Shown piece by piece: positions 15,278-23,913 of a DNA stretch of 64,000 nt (its first letter is position 1; each line of letters starts with the position of its first letter). The stretch comes from Clostridiales bacterium FE2011. GTDB lineage: Bacteria > Bacillota > Clostridia > Christensenellales > Aristaeellaceae. Made by a program: the position numbers and the translations under genes. Under the pieces are notes generated by a model. The model ran no database searches, was not told the DNA's origin, and was given only the letters and a program-made list of their open reading frames with translations. The stretch spans positions 1,798,001 through 1,862,000 of the forward strand of contig CP069418.1 in assembly GCA_017569305.1 (NCBI GenBank). Direction: 5' to 3'.

Positions 15278-16012
15278 ATGAAACAAGAGATACTGACCAT
15301 CACGGAAAACGTGCCGGTAACAAGCTGTGTTTACCGGATGCGGCTGGAAGGCGCGGAGCTGGAAGCCCAGAATCCCGGCGGATTCGTGAACATCCGCCTG
15401 GATGGACTCTTCCTGCGCCGGCCGATCTCCGTGTATGACTCTGAACCCGGAAGCCTGACCATCCTGTATAAGGTGGTGGGCAAGGGGACGGAGCAGATGG
15501 CCGCGATGAAGCCCGGGGAAACGCTGGACGTGCTCATCGGCCTGGGAAACGGCTATGACCTGTCCAAATCCGGAGAGACGCCGGTTCTCCTGGGCGGCGG
15601 TGTCGGCGTTCCGCCCCTGTACCTGCTGGCGAAAAAGCTGATTGCGGAAGGGAAAAAGCCGCAGGCTGTGCTGGGATTCAACACGGCGGCGGAGGTTTTC
15701 GGCGAAGCGGAATTCAAAGCGCTGGGCTGCGGGGTGACCGTGACCACGGCCGACGGCAGCTACGGCGTCAAGGGTTTTGTGACCGATGCCCTGCCGGCGG
15801 AATACAGCTACTTCTACACCTGCGGACCGGAACCCATGCTCCGGGCGGTATACCGGGCGACCAAAACTTCCGGCCAGCTCTCCTTTGAGGAGCGGATGGG
15901 CTGCGGCTTCGGCGCCTGCATGGGCTGCAGCTGCAAAACTATTACCGGATACAAGCGGATCTGCCGGGAAGGTCCGGTGCTGGAGAAGGAGGAGATCATT
16001 TGGGACGCTTAA
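15278..16012 (+). CDS. pyrK: dihydroorotate dehydrogenase electron-transfer subunit
   Basis: FAD and [2Fe-2S] subunit that passes electrons from dihydroorotate dehydrogenase B to NAD+. The 244-aa product has the FAD-binding RRPISVYD motif (near residue 47), a ferredoxin-reductase-like NAD domain with GGGVGVPPLYLLAK, and a C-terminal cluster site with Cys209, Cys214, Cys217 and Cys229. It overlaps pyrD by 13 bp, consistent with a stoichiometric PyrK-PyrD complex. A repeat island (15236-15258) and a modest AAAGGG ribosome binding site precede it. Confidence 0.95.
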   Translation: MKQEILTITENVPVTSCVYRMRLEGAELEAQNPGGFVNIRLDGLFLRRPISVYDSEPGSLTILYKVVGKGTEQMAAMKPGETLDVLIGLGNGYDLSKSGETPVLLGGGVGVPPLYLLAKKLIAEGKKPQAVLGFNTAAEVFGEAEFKALGCGVTVTTADGSYGVKGFVTDALPAEYSYFYTCGPEPMLRAVYRATKTSGQLSFEERMGCGFGACMGCSCKTITGYKRICREGPVLEKEEIIWDA

Positions 16013-16908
16013 GTGTTAACTTATGTGGCTTGGAACTGGACAACCCGGTGATCCCCGCCAGCGGAACCTTCGGTTTCGGATATGAGTTTGCCCAATGGTA
16101 CGATATCAACTGCCTGGGAACTTTTTCCTTCAAGGGAACGACAAAGGATCCCCGCTTCGGGAATCCGACGCCCCGCATCGCGGAGTGCCCGGCAGGCATG
16201 ATCAATGCCGTGGGCCTGCAGAATCCCGGGGTGGATAAGGTAATCGCGGAGGAACTGCCGAAACTGAAGGAAGTTTTCCATAAAAAAGTGATGGCGAACG
16301 TCAGCGGCTTCAGCGTGGAGGATTACGCCTATACCTGTGAACGCCTGGACGCGGAGGAACAGGTTGGCTGGCTGGAAGTGAATATCTCCTGCCCGAATGT
16401 GCACGGCGGCGGCATGTCCTTCGGCACGGATCCGAAGGCGGCGGCGGAAGTCACCGCGGCAGTGAAGAAGGTCACGACGAAGCCGGTAATCATGAAGCTG
16501 AGTCCGAATGTGACGGATATCACGGCCATCGCGAAGGCCTGCGAGGACGCGGGCGCGGACGGCGTGTCCCTGATCAATACCCTGCAGGGCATGCGCATCA
16601 ACCTGCGGACCCGGAAACCGGTGATCAAAAACGTGATGGGCGGCGTCAGCGGCCCGGCGGTGTTCCCGGTGGCCCTCCGGATGGTCTGGCAGGTATGCCG
16701 GGCTGTGAAGATTCCGGTGATCGGCATGGGCGGCGTCAGCACCGCGGAGGATGTGCTGGAGATGATGATGGCCGGCGCCACGGCCGTGGAGGTCGGCGCG
16801 GCAAACCTGACAGATCCTTGCGCCTGCAGAAAGATTATTGAGGATCTGCCTGCTGCGATGGATAAATATGGAATCAAATCCCTGCAGGAATTGAAAGGAG
16901 AGATTTGA
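16000..16908 (+). CDS. pyrD: dihydroorotate dehydrogenase B, catalytic subunit
   Basis: FMN enzyme that oxidises dihydroorotate to orotate, coupled to NAD+ through PyrK. The 302-aa product has the type 1B signature: catalytic Cys in NISCPNVHGGG, the FMN motif near MGGVSGPAVFPVALR and IGMGGVSTAEDVLEM. The start is TTG at 16000, inside the end of pyrK, with AAGGAGG about 7 nt upstream; no ATG gives the expected N-terminus GRLSVNLCGLELDNP. The weak start inside pyrK suggests coupled translation. The stop overlaps the pyrF ribosome binding region. Confidence 0.95.
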   Translation: MGRLSVNLCGLELDNPVIPASGTFGFGYEFAQWYDINCLGTFSFKGTTKDPRFGNPTPRIAECPAGMINAVGLQNPGVDKVIAEELPKLKEVFHKKVMANVSGFSVEDYAYTCERLDAEEQVGWLEVNISCPNVHGGGMSFGTDPKAAAEVTAAVKKVTTKPVIMKLSPNVTDITAIAKACEDAGADGVSLINTLQGMRINLRTRKPVIKNVMGGVSGPAVFPVALRMVWQVCRAVKIPVIGMGGVSTAEDVLEMMMAGATAVEVGAANLTDPCACRKIIEDLPAAMDKYGIKSLQELKGEI

Positions 16909-16910
16909 AC

Positions 16911-17609
16911 ATGGGAAAAGACGTGATTGTTGCCTGTGACTTTCCGAATGCCGAGCAGACGCTGGCTTTCCTGGATAAATTCCAGGGGCGCAAGCCGTTT
17001 GTGAAGATCGGTATGGAGCTGTTCTACGGCGCCGGCCCGGACATTGTCCGGCAGATCAAGGCCCGGGGACACAAGATCTTCCTGGATCTGAAACTGCACG
17101 ATATTCCGAATACAGTGAAAAAAGCCATGATGGTTCTGCGGGATCTGGATGTGGATATCTGCAACCTGCACGCAGCGGGTACCATCCGCATGATGGAAGC
17201 TGCCCTGGAAGGCCTGACCCGGCCGGACGGCAGCCGGCCGCTGCTGATTGCGGTGACTCAGCTGACCAGCACGGATCAGGAGGCGCTGGAAAAGGATCTG
17301 CTGATTGAGCGTCCGATCGATGAAGTGGTGATGCACTACGCCCTGAATGCCCGGAAAGCCGGCCTGGACGGCGTGGTATGTTCTCCCCTGGAAGCGGGGA
17401 AAGTGCACGATGTATGCGGAGCAGATTTCCTGACGGTGACCCCGGGCGTCCGGTTTGCGGACGGGGATGTGGGCGACCAGAAGCGGGTTATGACCCCGGC
17501 GGAAGCAAAGAAAGTCGGCAGCGACTACATTGTGGTCGGCCGTCCGATCACCGCGGCGGAGGATCCGGTGGCAGCCTATGAACGCTGCGTCAGTGAATTT
17601 ATTGGATAA
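16911..17609 (+). CDS. pyrF: orotidine 5'-phosphate decarboxylase
   Basis: Decarboxylates OMP to UMP, the last step of the pathway. The 232-aa protein is a TIM barrel with the signature FLDLKLHDIPNTVKKA (catalytic Asp/Lys pair), then TVTPGVR and VVGRPIT for phosphate binding. ATG 16911 was chosen because AAAGGAG is about 10 nt upstream; an in-frame TTG at 16905 lies too close to it. It follows pyrD with 2 bp between stop and start and precedes a 113-bp repeat-bearing gap before pyrE. Confidence 0.96.
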   Translation: MGKDVIVACDFPNAEQTLAFLDKFQGRKPFVKIGMELFYGAGPDIVRQIKARGHKIFLDLKLHDIPNTVKKAMMVLRDLDVDICNLHAAGTIRMMEAALEGLTRPDGSRPLLIAVTQLTSTDQEALEKDLLIERPIDEVVMHYALNARKAGLDGVVCSPLEAGKVHDVCGADFLTVTPGVRFADGDVGDQKRVMTPAEAKKVGSDYIVVGRPITAAEDPVAAYERCVSEFIG

Positions 17610-17612
17610 AAC

Positions 17613-17702
17613 ACAATTCAGAATTAAGAATTCAGAATTCAGAATTAATACTGAAGCCGCAAAATCCATATCAATGAATAATGAATTGTGAATTATGAAT
17701 TG
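17613..17702. repeat. AT-rich AATTC/AATTG repeat island, pyrF-pyrE gap
   Basis: The left part is made of CAGAATT/AAGAATT units and the right part of GAATTATGAATTGTGAATT-type units, with a short unique core. The ends are imperfect inverted repeats (AATTCAGAATT versus AATTATGAATT), so the transcript could fold. It lies in a GC-rich operon and resembles the islands at 20.5 and 23.8 kb. Confidence 0.75.
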
Positions 17703-17722
17703 AAAGTGAGTGAAACGTACTT

Positions 17723-18370
17723 ATGAAAAGGGAAGAACTGAACCAGCTGATTGCAAAGGACCTGCTGAAGATCAAGGCAGTCTTTTTCCGGCCGGAGGAG
17801 CCCTTTACCTGGGCCAGCGGCATCAAGAGCCCTGTTTACTGTGACAACCGGCTGACCCTGACGGCGCCGGAAGTCCGCATGGATGTGGAAAAGGGCCTGG
17901 CCCAGCTGATCGGAGAGGAATATCCGGGCGTGGAAGTGCTGATGGGCACCTCCACCGCGGGCATTGCCCACGCGGCGATCACGGCCCACATCATGGGACT
18001 GCCCATGGGCTATGTACGCTCCGGCGCGAAGGATCATGGCCGCCAGAACCAGATTGAAGGAAAACTGGAACCCGGCCAGAAGGTTGTGGTTGTGGAAGAC
18101 CTGATCTCCACCGGCGGCAGCGTGCTGGAAGTGGTGGACGTGCTGCGGCAGGCCGGCGCGGAAGTGCTGGGCATCGTGAGCATCTTTACCTACGGTATGC
18201 AGAAGGGCATTGACCGGCTGGCAGCCGCGAACGTGAAGAACGTTTCCCTGACGAACTTTGATATCATCGCGGAAGAAGCCGCCAAGGAAGGATATATCCG
18301 TCCCGAGGATGTTTCCCGTCTGATCCGGTTCCGTAATAATCCGTCTGACGAGAGCTGGGCGACACTTTAA
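17723..18370 (+). CDS. pyrE: orotate phosphoribosyltransferase
   Basis: Transfers the ribose phosphate of PRPP to orotate, giving OMP. The 215-aa product has the PRPP motif [12 protein letters not shown] near residue 115, the flexible loop with [14 protein letters not shown] before it, and the orotate-binding [19 protein letters not shown] N-terminus with [11 protein letters not shown]. Length is normal for the PyrE family. It lies between a repeat island and an intercistronic hairpin inside the pyr operon. The start ATG 17723 is preceded by a weak AGTGAGTG ribosome binding site. Confidence 0.95.
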   Translation: MKREELNQLIAKDLLKIKAVFFRPEEPFTWASGIKSPVYCDNRLTLTAPEVRMDVEKGLAQLIGEEYPGVEVLMGTSTAGIAHAAITAHIMGLPMGYVRSGAKDHGRQNQIEGKLEPGQKVVVVEDLISTGGSVLEVVDVLRQAGAEVLGIVSIFTYGMQKGIDRLAAANVKNVSLTNFDIIAEEAAKEGYIRPEDVSRLIRFRNNPSDESWATL

Positions 18371-18380
18371 TTACTACAAT

Positions 18381-18408
18381 AAGCGATCTGTCCACCGGAC
18401 GGTCGCTT
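18381..18408 (+). other. intercistronic hairpin between pyrE and pyrB
   Basis: Twelve pairs with one bulged base around an ACC loop (arms 18381-18393 and 18397-18408). AT-rich but not U-run sequence follows, so it is more likely an RNA-stability or processing element than a terminator. Confidence 0.5.
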
Positions 18409-18431
18409 CATTAATAAACGCGGAGGATAAG

Positions 18432-19358
18432 ATGAAACGAAGCATTATTGACGTTCCGGATCTGAGTCCGGAAGAGCTGGACCGGCTGATGGACACGGCG
18501 GAAGACATCATCGCCCATCCGGACGATTATGCAGACGCCTGCCGCAGGAAAAAACTGGCCACCCTCTTCTTTGAACCCAGCACCCGGACCCGCCTGAGTT
18601 TTGAGGCGGCCATGTACGAGCTGGGCGGAAACGTGCTCAGCGTGACCGGCGCGGGCACGAGCTCTGCTGCCAAGGGTGAAAGCGTGGCGGACACGGCAAA
18701 AACCGTTTCCTGCTACGCGGATATCATCGCCATGCGCCATCCGAAGGAAGGCGCGGCGCTGGTGGCAGCGCGAAACGCCTCTGTGCCGGTGATCAACGCC
18801 GGAGACGGCGGCCACTGCCATCCGACCCAGACGCTGGCGGACCTGTTGACGATCCGCAGAGAAAAGGGACGGCTCGGCAACCTGACCGTGGGCCTGTGCG
18901 GCGACCTGAAGTTCGGCCGTACGGTACACTCCCTGATCAACGCCATGTCCCGCTACGAGGGATTGAACTTTGTGCTGATCAGCCCTGAGGAACTGAAGGT
19001 TCCCAGCTATGTGAAGAACGATGCCCTGAAGAAAAAGAACATCCCGTACGTCCAGACCACGGATCTGGAAGAGGTGATCGGCGATCTGGACATCCTGTAC
19101 ATGACCCGGGTGCAGCGGGAACGCTTCTTCAACGAGGAAGATTACCTGCGCCTGCGGGACAGCTACATCCTGACGCCTGAAAAGATGAAGAAAGCCCGGG
19201 CGGACCTGTGCGTCATGCATCCCCTGCCCAGGGTGAACGAGATCAGCGTGGCAGTGGACGATGATCCCCGGGCCTGCTACTTCAAGCAGGTGCTGAACGG
19301 AAAGTACATGCGCATGGCACTGATCCTGATGCTGCTTAAGGAGGCGGGTACTTTATGA
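18432..19358 (+). CDS. pyrB: aspartate carbamoyltransferase catalytic subunit
   Basis: Joins carbamoyl phosphate and aspartate, the committed pyrimidine step. The 308-aa product shows the carbamoyl phosphate site [15 protein letters not shown] (near residue 44), the mobile SAAKGES loop, MRHPKEG and [12 protein letters not shown], and the aspartate-binding MTRVQRERF and MHPLPR. These are intact and of normal length. It overlaps pyrI by 4 bp (ATGA), the arrangement of enterobacterial-type PyrB-PyrI holoenzymes, so feedback control by nucleotides is likely. Confidence 0.97.
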   Translation: MKRSIIDVPDLSPEELDRLMDTAEDIIAHPDDYADACRRKKLATLFFEPSTRTRLSFEAAMYELGGNVLSVTGAGTSSAAKGESVADTAKTVSCYADIIAMRHPKEGAALVAARNASVPVINAGDGGHCHPTQTLADLLTIRREKGRLGNLTVGLCGDLKFGRTVHSLINAMSRYEGLNFVLISPEELKVPSYVKNDALKKKNIPYVQTTDLEEVIGDLDILYMTRVQRERFFNEEDYLRLRDSYILTPEKMKKARADLCVMHPLPRVNEISVAVDDDPRACYFKQVLNGKYMRMALILMLLKEAGTL

Positions 19359-19777
19359 ACGTAGATTCCATCCACGACGGGATCGTCATTGACCATATTG
19401 CCGCCGGCTGCGGCATGAAGCTGTATCGCCTGCTGGGACTGGAAAGCCTGGAAGCCCCGGTGGCCATGATCACAAACGTAGTTTCCCGCAAGCTGGGCCG
19501 TAAGGATATCATCAAGGTGGACGCGGCGATTGATGTGGACCTGGATATTATCGGCTATGTGGATCCGGGTGCCACGGTTAATATCATCCGGAACGGAGAA
19601 CTGATCGAGAAGAAACGCATCGAGATGCCGGAGAAGTTGGTGAACGTTCTCTTCTGCAAAAATCCCCGGTGCATTTCCTCCTGTGAACAGGAACTGGATC
19701 AGGTTTTCCACCTGACAGACAGGGAGAAAAAGGAATACCGGTGCGTTTACTGCGAAACGAAAGCATCCAACCTCTGA
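19355..19777 (+). CDS. pyrI: aspartate carbamoyltransferase regulatory subunit
   Basis: Binds CTP/ATP and assembles with PyrB to control flux. The 140-aa protein has the N-terminal nucleotide-binding domain ([20 protein letters not shown]) and a C-terminal zinc domain with the spaced cysteines CKNPRC and CVYC. The start overlaps the pyrB stop, giving coupled translation. It is the last gene of the pyr operon: a strong terminator follows within 60 bp. Confidence 0.95.
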   Translation: MNVDSIHDGIVIDHIAAGCGMKLYRLLGLESLEAPVAMITNVVSRKLGRKDIIKVDAAIDVDLDIIGYVDPGATVNIIRNGELIEKKRIEMPEKLVNVLFCKNPRCISSCEQELDQVFHLTDREKKEYRCVYCETKASNL

Positions 19778-19832
19778 GAGGCGGATGGGGCTAAATAGCA
19801 AAAACTGCACCAGAATGCACAAAAACCGAAGA

Positions 19833-19867
19833 AACCCGAACGTTTATTTCCGAACGTTCGGGTTTTT
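19833..19867 (+). terminator. terminator of the pyr operon
   Basis: Perfect 12-bp stem (19833-19844 with 19853-19864), 8-nt loop, then a U run to 19867. Both arms contain CGAACGTT. Confidence 0.92.
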
Positions 19868-19900
19868 ATTTAAAAATATATGAATTTCCTTTGTTTTTAA

Positions 19901-19929
19901 TTGACAATGTTCGTGTTTTGAAGTATATT
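19901..19929 (+). promoter_or_regulatory. promoter of the purine operon
   Basis: TTGACA (19901-19906), 17-bp spacer, TATATT (19924-19929), preceded by an AT-rich stretch. The spacer carries TGTTCG, the reverse of a CGAACA core as found in PurR boxes. A second CGAAC core lies in the pyr terminator at 19852-19856. The spacing (about 50 bp) is not that of Bacillus PurBox pairs, so regulation by PurR is only a possibility. Confidence 0.75.
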
Positions 19930-19967
19930 GAGAACGGTTTCAATGGAGGAATCAGGAGGATCTTAAC

Positions 19968-20456
19968 GTGAGAAAAGTAGGTATCATCATGGGTAGTGAC
20001 AGCGACCTGCCCGTGATTAAAAAAGCAACAGATCAGCTCAAAAGCCTGGGCATTCCCTTCGAGGTGCACGTTTATTCGGCACACCGTACACCGGAGGAGG
20101 CCCGGGCTTTTGCTATCAATGCGCGGAAGAACGGCTTTGGCGCGTTGATTGCGGCGGCGGGGATGGCGGCCCATCTGGCCGGTGCCGTTGCCGCTAACAC
20201 CACCCTGCCGGTGATCGGGATTCCCTGCCAGGGGCCCTGCCTGGAGGGGCTGGACGCACTGCTTTCCACGGTTCAGATGCCCACCGGCATCCCGGTGGCC
20301 ACCGTGGCGGTGAACGGCGGAGCCAATGCAGCGCTTCTGGCTGCACAGATCCTGGCGGTGGAAGACGCGGACCTTGCGGCGAAGCTGGACGCAAAGCGGA
20401 AGGCTGACGCGGAAGCGGTCCTGGCGAAAGACGCCGGGATAGCCGAACGGCTTTAA
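19968..20456 (+). CDS. purE: N5-carboxyaminoimidazole ribonucleotide mutase (PurE)
   Basis: Converts N5-CAIR to CAIR in purine synthesis (class I). The 162-aa product has the family motifs IMGSDSDLPV, VYSAHRTPEEA and AAAGMAAHLAGAVAANT, with the catalytic His in SAHR. It starts with GTG at 19968, supported by AGGAGGA 7 nt upstream. First gene of the pur operon, about 32 nt after the predicted transcription start. No purK was seen in the window, though a class I enzyme normally needs PurK for its substrate; purK may lie elsewhere. Confidence 0.95.
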   Translation: MRKVGIIMGSDSDLPVIKKATDQLKSLGIPFEVHVYSAHRTPEEARAFAINARKNGFGALIAAAGMAAHLAGAVAANTTLPVIGIPCQGPCLEGLDALLSTVQMPTGIPVATVAVNGGANAALLAAQILAVEDADLAAKLDAKRKADAEAVLAKDAGIAERL

Positions 20457-20581
20457 TTCAGAATTCAGAATTAAGAATTCAGAATTATGATTACTTAAAA
20501 ACGTAATCAGGAACATCTTTCACAGGACAGAAACGGAAAAGTGGTCCGAATTATGAATTGTGAATTATGAATTATGAATTG
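20455..20581. repeat. AT-rich AATTC/AATTATG repeat island, purE-purF gap
   Basis: CAGAATT/AAGAATT units on the left, a core with a TGATTAC / GTAATCA inverted pair (20488-20494, 20503-20509) and CTTTCACAGG (20517-20526), then GAATTATGAATTGTGAATT-type units on the right. CTTTCACAGG recurs in reverse complement in the island at 23.8 kb. Same architecture as 17613-17702. Confidence 0.8.
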
Positions 20582-20604
20582 ATATAAAACCGGAGGTTTG
20601 AACT

Positions 20605-22038
20605 ATGGGTGGATTTTTCGGAATAACGTCCAAGAAGGACTGTATGCTGGATGTGTTTTTCGGTGTGGACTATCACAGCCATCTGGGCACCCGCCGTGCC
20701 GGTATGGCCGCATGGGATGAGGAGATCGGTCTGCAGCGGAAAATTCACAACATCTGCAATGCTCCTTTCCGGACGAAGTTTGAACATATTTTTGAGGAGA
20801 TGCGCGGCACTTCCGCGATCGGCTGCATTTCCGACGCGGATCCCCAGCCCCTGCTGATTCGTTCCAACCTGGGCACCTATGCCATCTGCATGACCGGCGT
20901 GATCAACAACGCGGATGAGCTGATCGACCAGTACCTCAGCTTCAGCGGCGGTCACTTTGATTCCATGACCGGCGGCAAGATCAACCAGACGGAGCTGCTC
21001 AGCGCCCTGATCAACCAGAAGAGCAATTTTGCGGAGGGCATTCAGTTTGCCCAGAAGTCCATTGTGGGCACCGCCTCCATCCTGATCCTGACGGACAAGG
21101 GCAGCATCATTGCGGCCCGGGACCGGATGGGCCGTCTGCCGGTGGCCATCGGCAAGCGGGATGACAGCTACGCTGTGGCGTTTGAATCCTTTGCTTTCCA
21201 CAAGACCGGTTACGAAGACGTCTGCGAGCTGGGACCCGGGGAAATCGTTGAGCTGACTCCCAGCAAGATGACCCGGCTGGTTGCTCCCGGAAAGAAAAAG
21301 AAGATCTGCTCCTTCCTTTGGAGCTATTACGGATATCCCACCTCCACCTACGAAGGCGTGAACGTGGAGGAGATGCGCTACCGCAACGGCGCGATCATGG
21401 CGGACAACGACAAGGAAGCCGGCCGGGATGACCCGATCGACTATATCGGCGGTGTGCCGGACTCCGGTACGCCCCACGCCATCGGCTACGCCAACCGCAG
21501 CGGAACGCCCTTTGCCCGGGCTTTCATCAAGTACACCCCCACCTGGAGCCGCAGCTTCATGCCGGCCAACCAGACGGACCGGGACAAGATCGCCAAGATG
21601 AAGCAGATTCCCGTGAACGAGCTGATCAAGGATAAGAACCTGCTGTTTGTGGATGACTCCATCGTCCGCGGCACCCAGCTGCGGGAGACCGTTGAGTTCC
21701 TGTATGAGAGCGGTGCCAAGTCCGTGCATATGCGCAGTGCCTGCCCGCCGATCATGTACGCCTGCAAGTACCTGAACTTCTCCCGTTCCAACAGCGACCT
21801 TGAGCTGATTGCCCGCCGGGTGATCCTGGAGCTGGAAGGGGAGGAAGGCTTCAAGCATATTGATGAATATGCCGACGGCAGCACCGAGCGGGGCAAGAAC
21901 CTCCGGGACTGCATCTGCAAGAAGTTCAACTTCGCCTCCCTGGAGTTCCAGACCCTGGAAGGCGTGATTAAAGCCATCGGTATTGATCCCTGCGAGCTTT
22001 GTACCTATTGTTGGGACGGACGTGGAGACGACGACTGA
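20605..22038 (+). CDS. purF: amidophosphoribosyltransferase homologue with degenerate glutaminase domain
   Basis: PurF-type protein (477 aa) for the first purine step, PRPP to phosphoribosylamine. The PRTase domain is intact: the PRPP loop LLFVDDSIVRGTQ is at about 346-358, and a Cys-rich end (Cys463, Cys466, Cys469 in CELCTYC) fits Fe-S-type PurF. The N-terminal class II amidotransferase domain lacks its key residues. The protein begins MGGFFGI, with no Cys at position 1 or 2, where active enzymes read CGVFGI. The usual HRGQ, GHTRYST and NG motifs are replaced by HLGTRR, GTSAIGC and TGVINN. It may therefore use free ammonia or a separate glutaminase. GGAGG precedes ATG 20605 at a normal distance, so a missed Cys start is unlikely. 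Confidence 0.85.
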   Translation: MGGFFGITSKKDCMLDVFFGVDYHSHLGTRRAGMAAWDEEIGLQRKIHNICNAPFRTKFEHIFEEMRGTSAIGCISDADPQPLLIRSNLGTYAICMTGVINNADELIDQYLSFSGGHFDSMTGGKINQTELLSALINQKSNFAEGIQFAQKSIVGTASILILTDKGSIIAARDRMGRLPVAIGKRDDSYAVAFESFAFHKTGYEDVCELGPGEIVELTPSKMTRLVAPGKKKKICSFLWSYYGYPTSTYEGVNVEEMRYRNGAIMADNDKEAGRDDPIDYIGGVPDSGTPHAIGYANRSGTPFARAFIKYTPTWSRSFMPANQTDRDKIAKMKQIPVNELIKDKNLLFVDDSIVRGTQLRETVEFLYESGAKSVHMRSACPPIMYACKYLNFSRSNSDLELIARRVILELEGEEGFKHIDEYADGSTERGKNLRDCICKKFNFASLEFQTLEGVIKAIGIDPCELCTYCWDGRGDDD

Positions 22039-22106
22039 GATTGCGGATGAGACGACGATTGTTTACATGCTTACGAAATATACCTTATTAGAAAGGAACC
22101 ATCACA

Positions 22107-23147
22107 ATGAACGAATCCAGATCTGAAGCCTACGCCGCCGCTGGCGTTGATATCACTGCCGGTTACAAGTCTGTTGAGCTGATGAAAAAGCATATCCAGC
22201 GGACAGAGACCCCCGGGGTCTGCTCTGATGTGGGCGGATTCGGCGGACTGTTCCAGCCGGATATGACCGGCATGAAGGAACCGGTGCTGGTATCCGGCAC
22301 CGACGGCGTGGGCACCAAGCTGAAAATTGCCCTGCTGATGGATAAGCACGATACCATCGGTATCGACTGCGTGGCCATGTGCGTCAACGATATCATCTGC
22401 TGCGGCGCGAAGCCCCTGTTCTTCCTGGACTACATTGCCTGCGGAAAGAATGTGCCCGAGCGGATTGCAGAGATCGTCAAGGGCGTCTGCGAGGGCTGCA
22501 TCCAGGCCGGCTGCGCGCTGATCGGCGGCGAGACGGCAGAGCATCCCGGGATGATGCCCGAGGACGACTATGACCTGGCCGGATATTCCACGGGTATCGT
22601 GGACAAGGCACAGATCATTGACAACAAGACCATGAAGGCCGGGGATGTGGTGATCGCGCTGCCGTCCACCGGTGTTCACTCCAACGGTTTCTCCCTGGTG
22701 CGGAAAGTGTTCGACGTGGAAAACGCGGACCTGACGGCGCCGGTGGAAAAGCTGGGCGGAAAGAGCCTGGGCGAGACCCTGCTGACCCCCACCCGGATCT
22801 ATGTAAAGCCTGTGCTGGCTCTGTTGAAGGAAGTGGCGGTGAAGGGCATCAGTCACATCACCGGCGGCGGATTCTATGAGAACATTCCGCGGAGCATTCC
22901 GGACGGCCTGGGCGCGAAAATCACCCGCAGCCAGGTGAAGGTGCTCCCGATCTTTGACCTGATCGCCGAAAAGGGCGGCATCAGCGAGCGGGATATGTTC
23001 AACACCTTCAACATGGGTGTCGGCATGAGCATTGTTGTTGCGGCAGAGGATGCGGAGAAAGCGCTGCGGATTCTGAAGGACAACGGAGAAGAAGCCTACG
23101 TGATCGGTGAAATCATCGAGAGCGAGGATAAAATCACGATCATCTGA
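22107..23147 (+). CDS. purM: phosphoribosylformylglycinamidine cyclo-ligase
   Basis: Closes the imidazole ring: FGAM plus ATP to AIR. The 346-aa product has the PurM N-terminus ([19 protein letters not shown]), the ATP/substrate loop [33 protein letters not shown] and [12 protein letters not shown]. Normal length. GAAAGGAACC lies upstream of ATG 22107. The 68-bp gap from purF holds no gene. purN follows 20 bp downstream. Confidence 0.96.
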   Translation: MNESRSEAYAAAGVDITAGYKSVELMKKHIQRTETPGVCSDVGGFGGLFQPDMTGMKEPVLVSGTDGVGTKLKIALLMDKHDTIGIDCVAMCVNDIICCGAKPLFFLDYIACGKNVPERIAEIVKGVCEGCIQAGCALIGGETAEHPGMMPEDDYDLAGYSTGIVDKAQIIDNKTMKAGDVVIALPSTGVHSNGFSLVRKVFDVENADLTAPVEKLGGKSLGETLLTPTRIYVKPVLALLKEVAVKGISHITGGGFYENIPRSIPDGLGAKITRSQVKVLPIFDLIAEKGGISERDMFNTFNMGVGMSIVVAAEDAEKALRILKDNGEEAYVIGEIIESEDKITII

Positions 23148-23167
23148 TCGGATTGACGGAGGTGCGT

Positions 23168-23788
23168 ATGAGCGCAAAAGCCCGTATTGCCGTACTGGTT
23201 TCCGGCGGCGGAACCAACCTGCAGGCGATCCTGGACGCTTCAGCCCGGGGAGAAATCCCGGACGGGGAAGTGGTTCTGGTGATCAGCGACCGTTCCGGAG
23301 CCTATGCCTTGGAGCGCGCACAGAAAGCCGGTATCCCCACCATGGAAATCAACAAGAAGGCCTGCGGCGGGCAGGTGCCCTTTGAGCAGCAGCTGATCGC
23401 GGCCCTGACAACCAACCGGGTTGACCTGATTGTACTGGCCGGATTCCTGAGCATCCTGACGGAGAACTTCACTACGCTGTATACCCGCCGGATTATCAAT
23501 GTTCATCCCAGCCTGATCCCCAGTTTCTGTGGAGCGGGCTTCTACGGCCTGAAGGTTCACCAGGCAGCGCTGGACCGGGGCGTGAAAGTCACCGGAGCGA
23601 CCGTGCACTTTGTCAATGAGATTCCGGACGGCGGAGAGATCATCGCCCAGAAGGCGGTGGACATCCAGCCCGGAGATACCCCTGAGATCCTGCAGCGCCG
23701 GGTCATGGAGCAGGCAGAATGGATCATCCTGCCCAAGAGTGTTGAAATCATTTCTAAAGAAATTATTTCAACAATGAAGAATGAATAA
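23168..23788 (+). CDS. purN: phosphoribosylglycinamide formyltransferase (folate-dependent)
   Basis: Transfers a formyl group from 10-formyl-THF to GAR. The 206-aa product has the N-terminal VLVSGGGTNLQAIL, the catalytic Asn-His region INVHPSLIPSF and the Asp-containing VHFVNEIPDGGEIIAQ. ATG 23168 with GGAGG 5 nt upstream was chosen over an in-frame TTG at 23153. This is the folate route, consistent with fhs at the end of the operon. The 3' end runs into a repeat island. Confidence 0.95.
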   Translation: MSAKARIAVLVSGGGTNLQAILDASARGEIPDGEVVLVISDRSGAYALERAQKAGIPTMEINKKACGGQVPFEQQLIAALTTNRVDLIVLAGFLSILTENFTTLYTRRIINVHPSLIPSFCGAGFYGLKVHQAALDRGVKVTGATVHFVNEIPDGGEIIAQKAVDIQPGDTPEILQRRVMEQAEWIILPKSVEIISKEIISTMKNE

Positions 23789-23898
23789 TGAAGAATGAAA
23801 AATGCTGATTACTTTTGCCCTGTGAAAGCCGTTGTGTGAGGAGCAAAAGAAAAGCAGATCAAACAAAATATAATTCTGAATTCTTAATTCTGAATTAA
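23776..23898. repeat. AT-rich AATGA/AATTC repeat island, purN-purO gap
   Basis: Tandem GAATGA-type units overlap the purN 3' end, then TGATTAC and CCTGTGAAAG (the reverse complement of CTTTCACAGG at 20517), then TTCTGAATTCTTAATTCTG units just before the next ribosome binding site. In reverse complement the right end matches the left end of the 20.5-kb island, so it lies in the opposite orientation. Confidence 0.75.
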
Positions 23899-23913
23899 AA
23901 CAAGGAGGAGCCT

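Noticed and set aside
18381..18408. Hairpin between pyrE and pyrB as a full terminator
   Set aside because: No U run follows and pyrB/pyrI belong to the same pathway, so a stability or processing role is more likely.
19901..19967. Purine riboswitch in the purE leader
   Set aside because: The distance from predicted start to GTG is only about 32 nt, too short for a purine aptamer.
15236..23898. AATTC-type repeats as a CRISPR array
   Set aside because: Units are short, tandem and AT-rich without regular spacers, and no cas genes are near.
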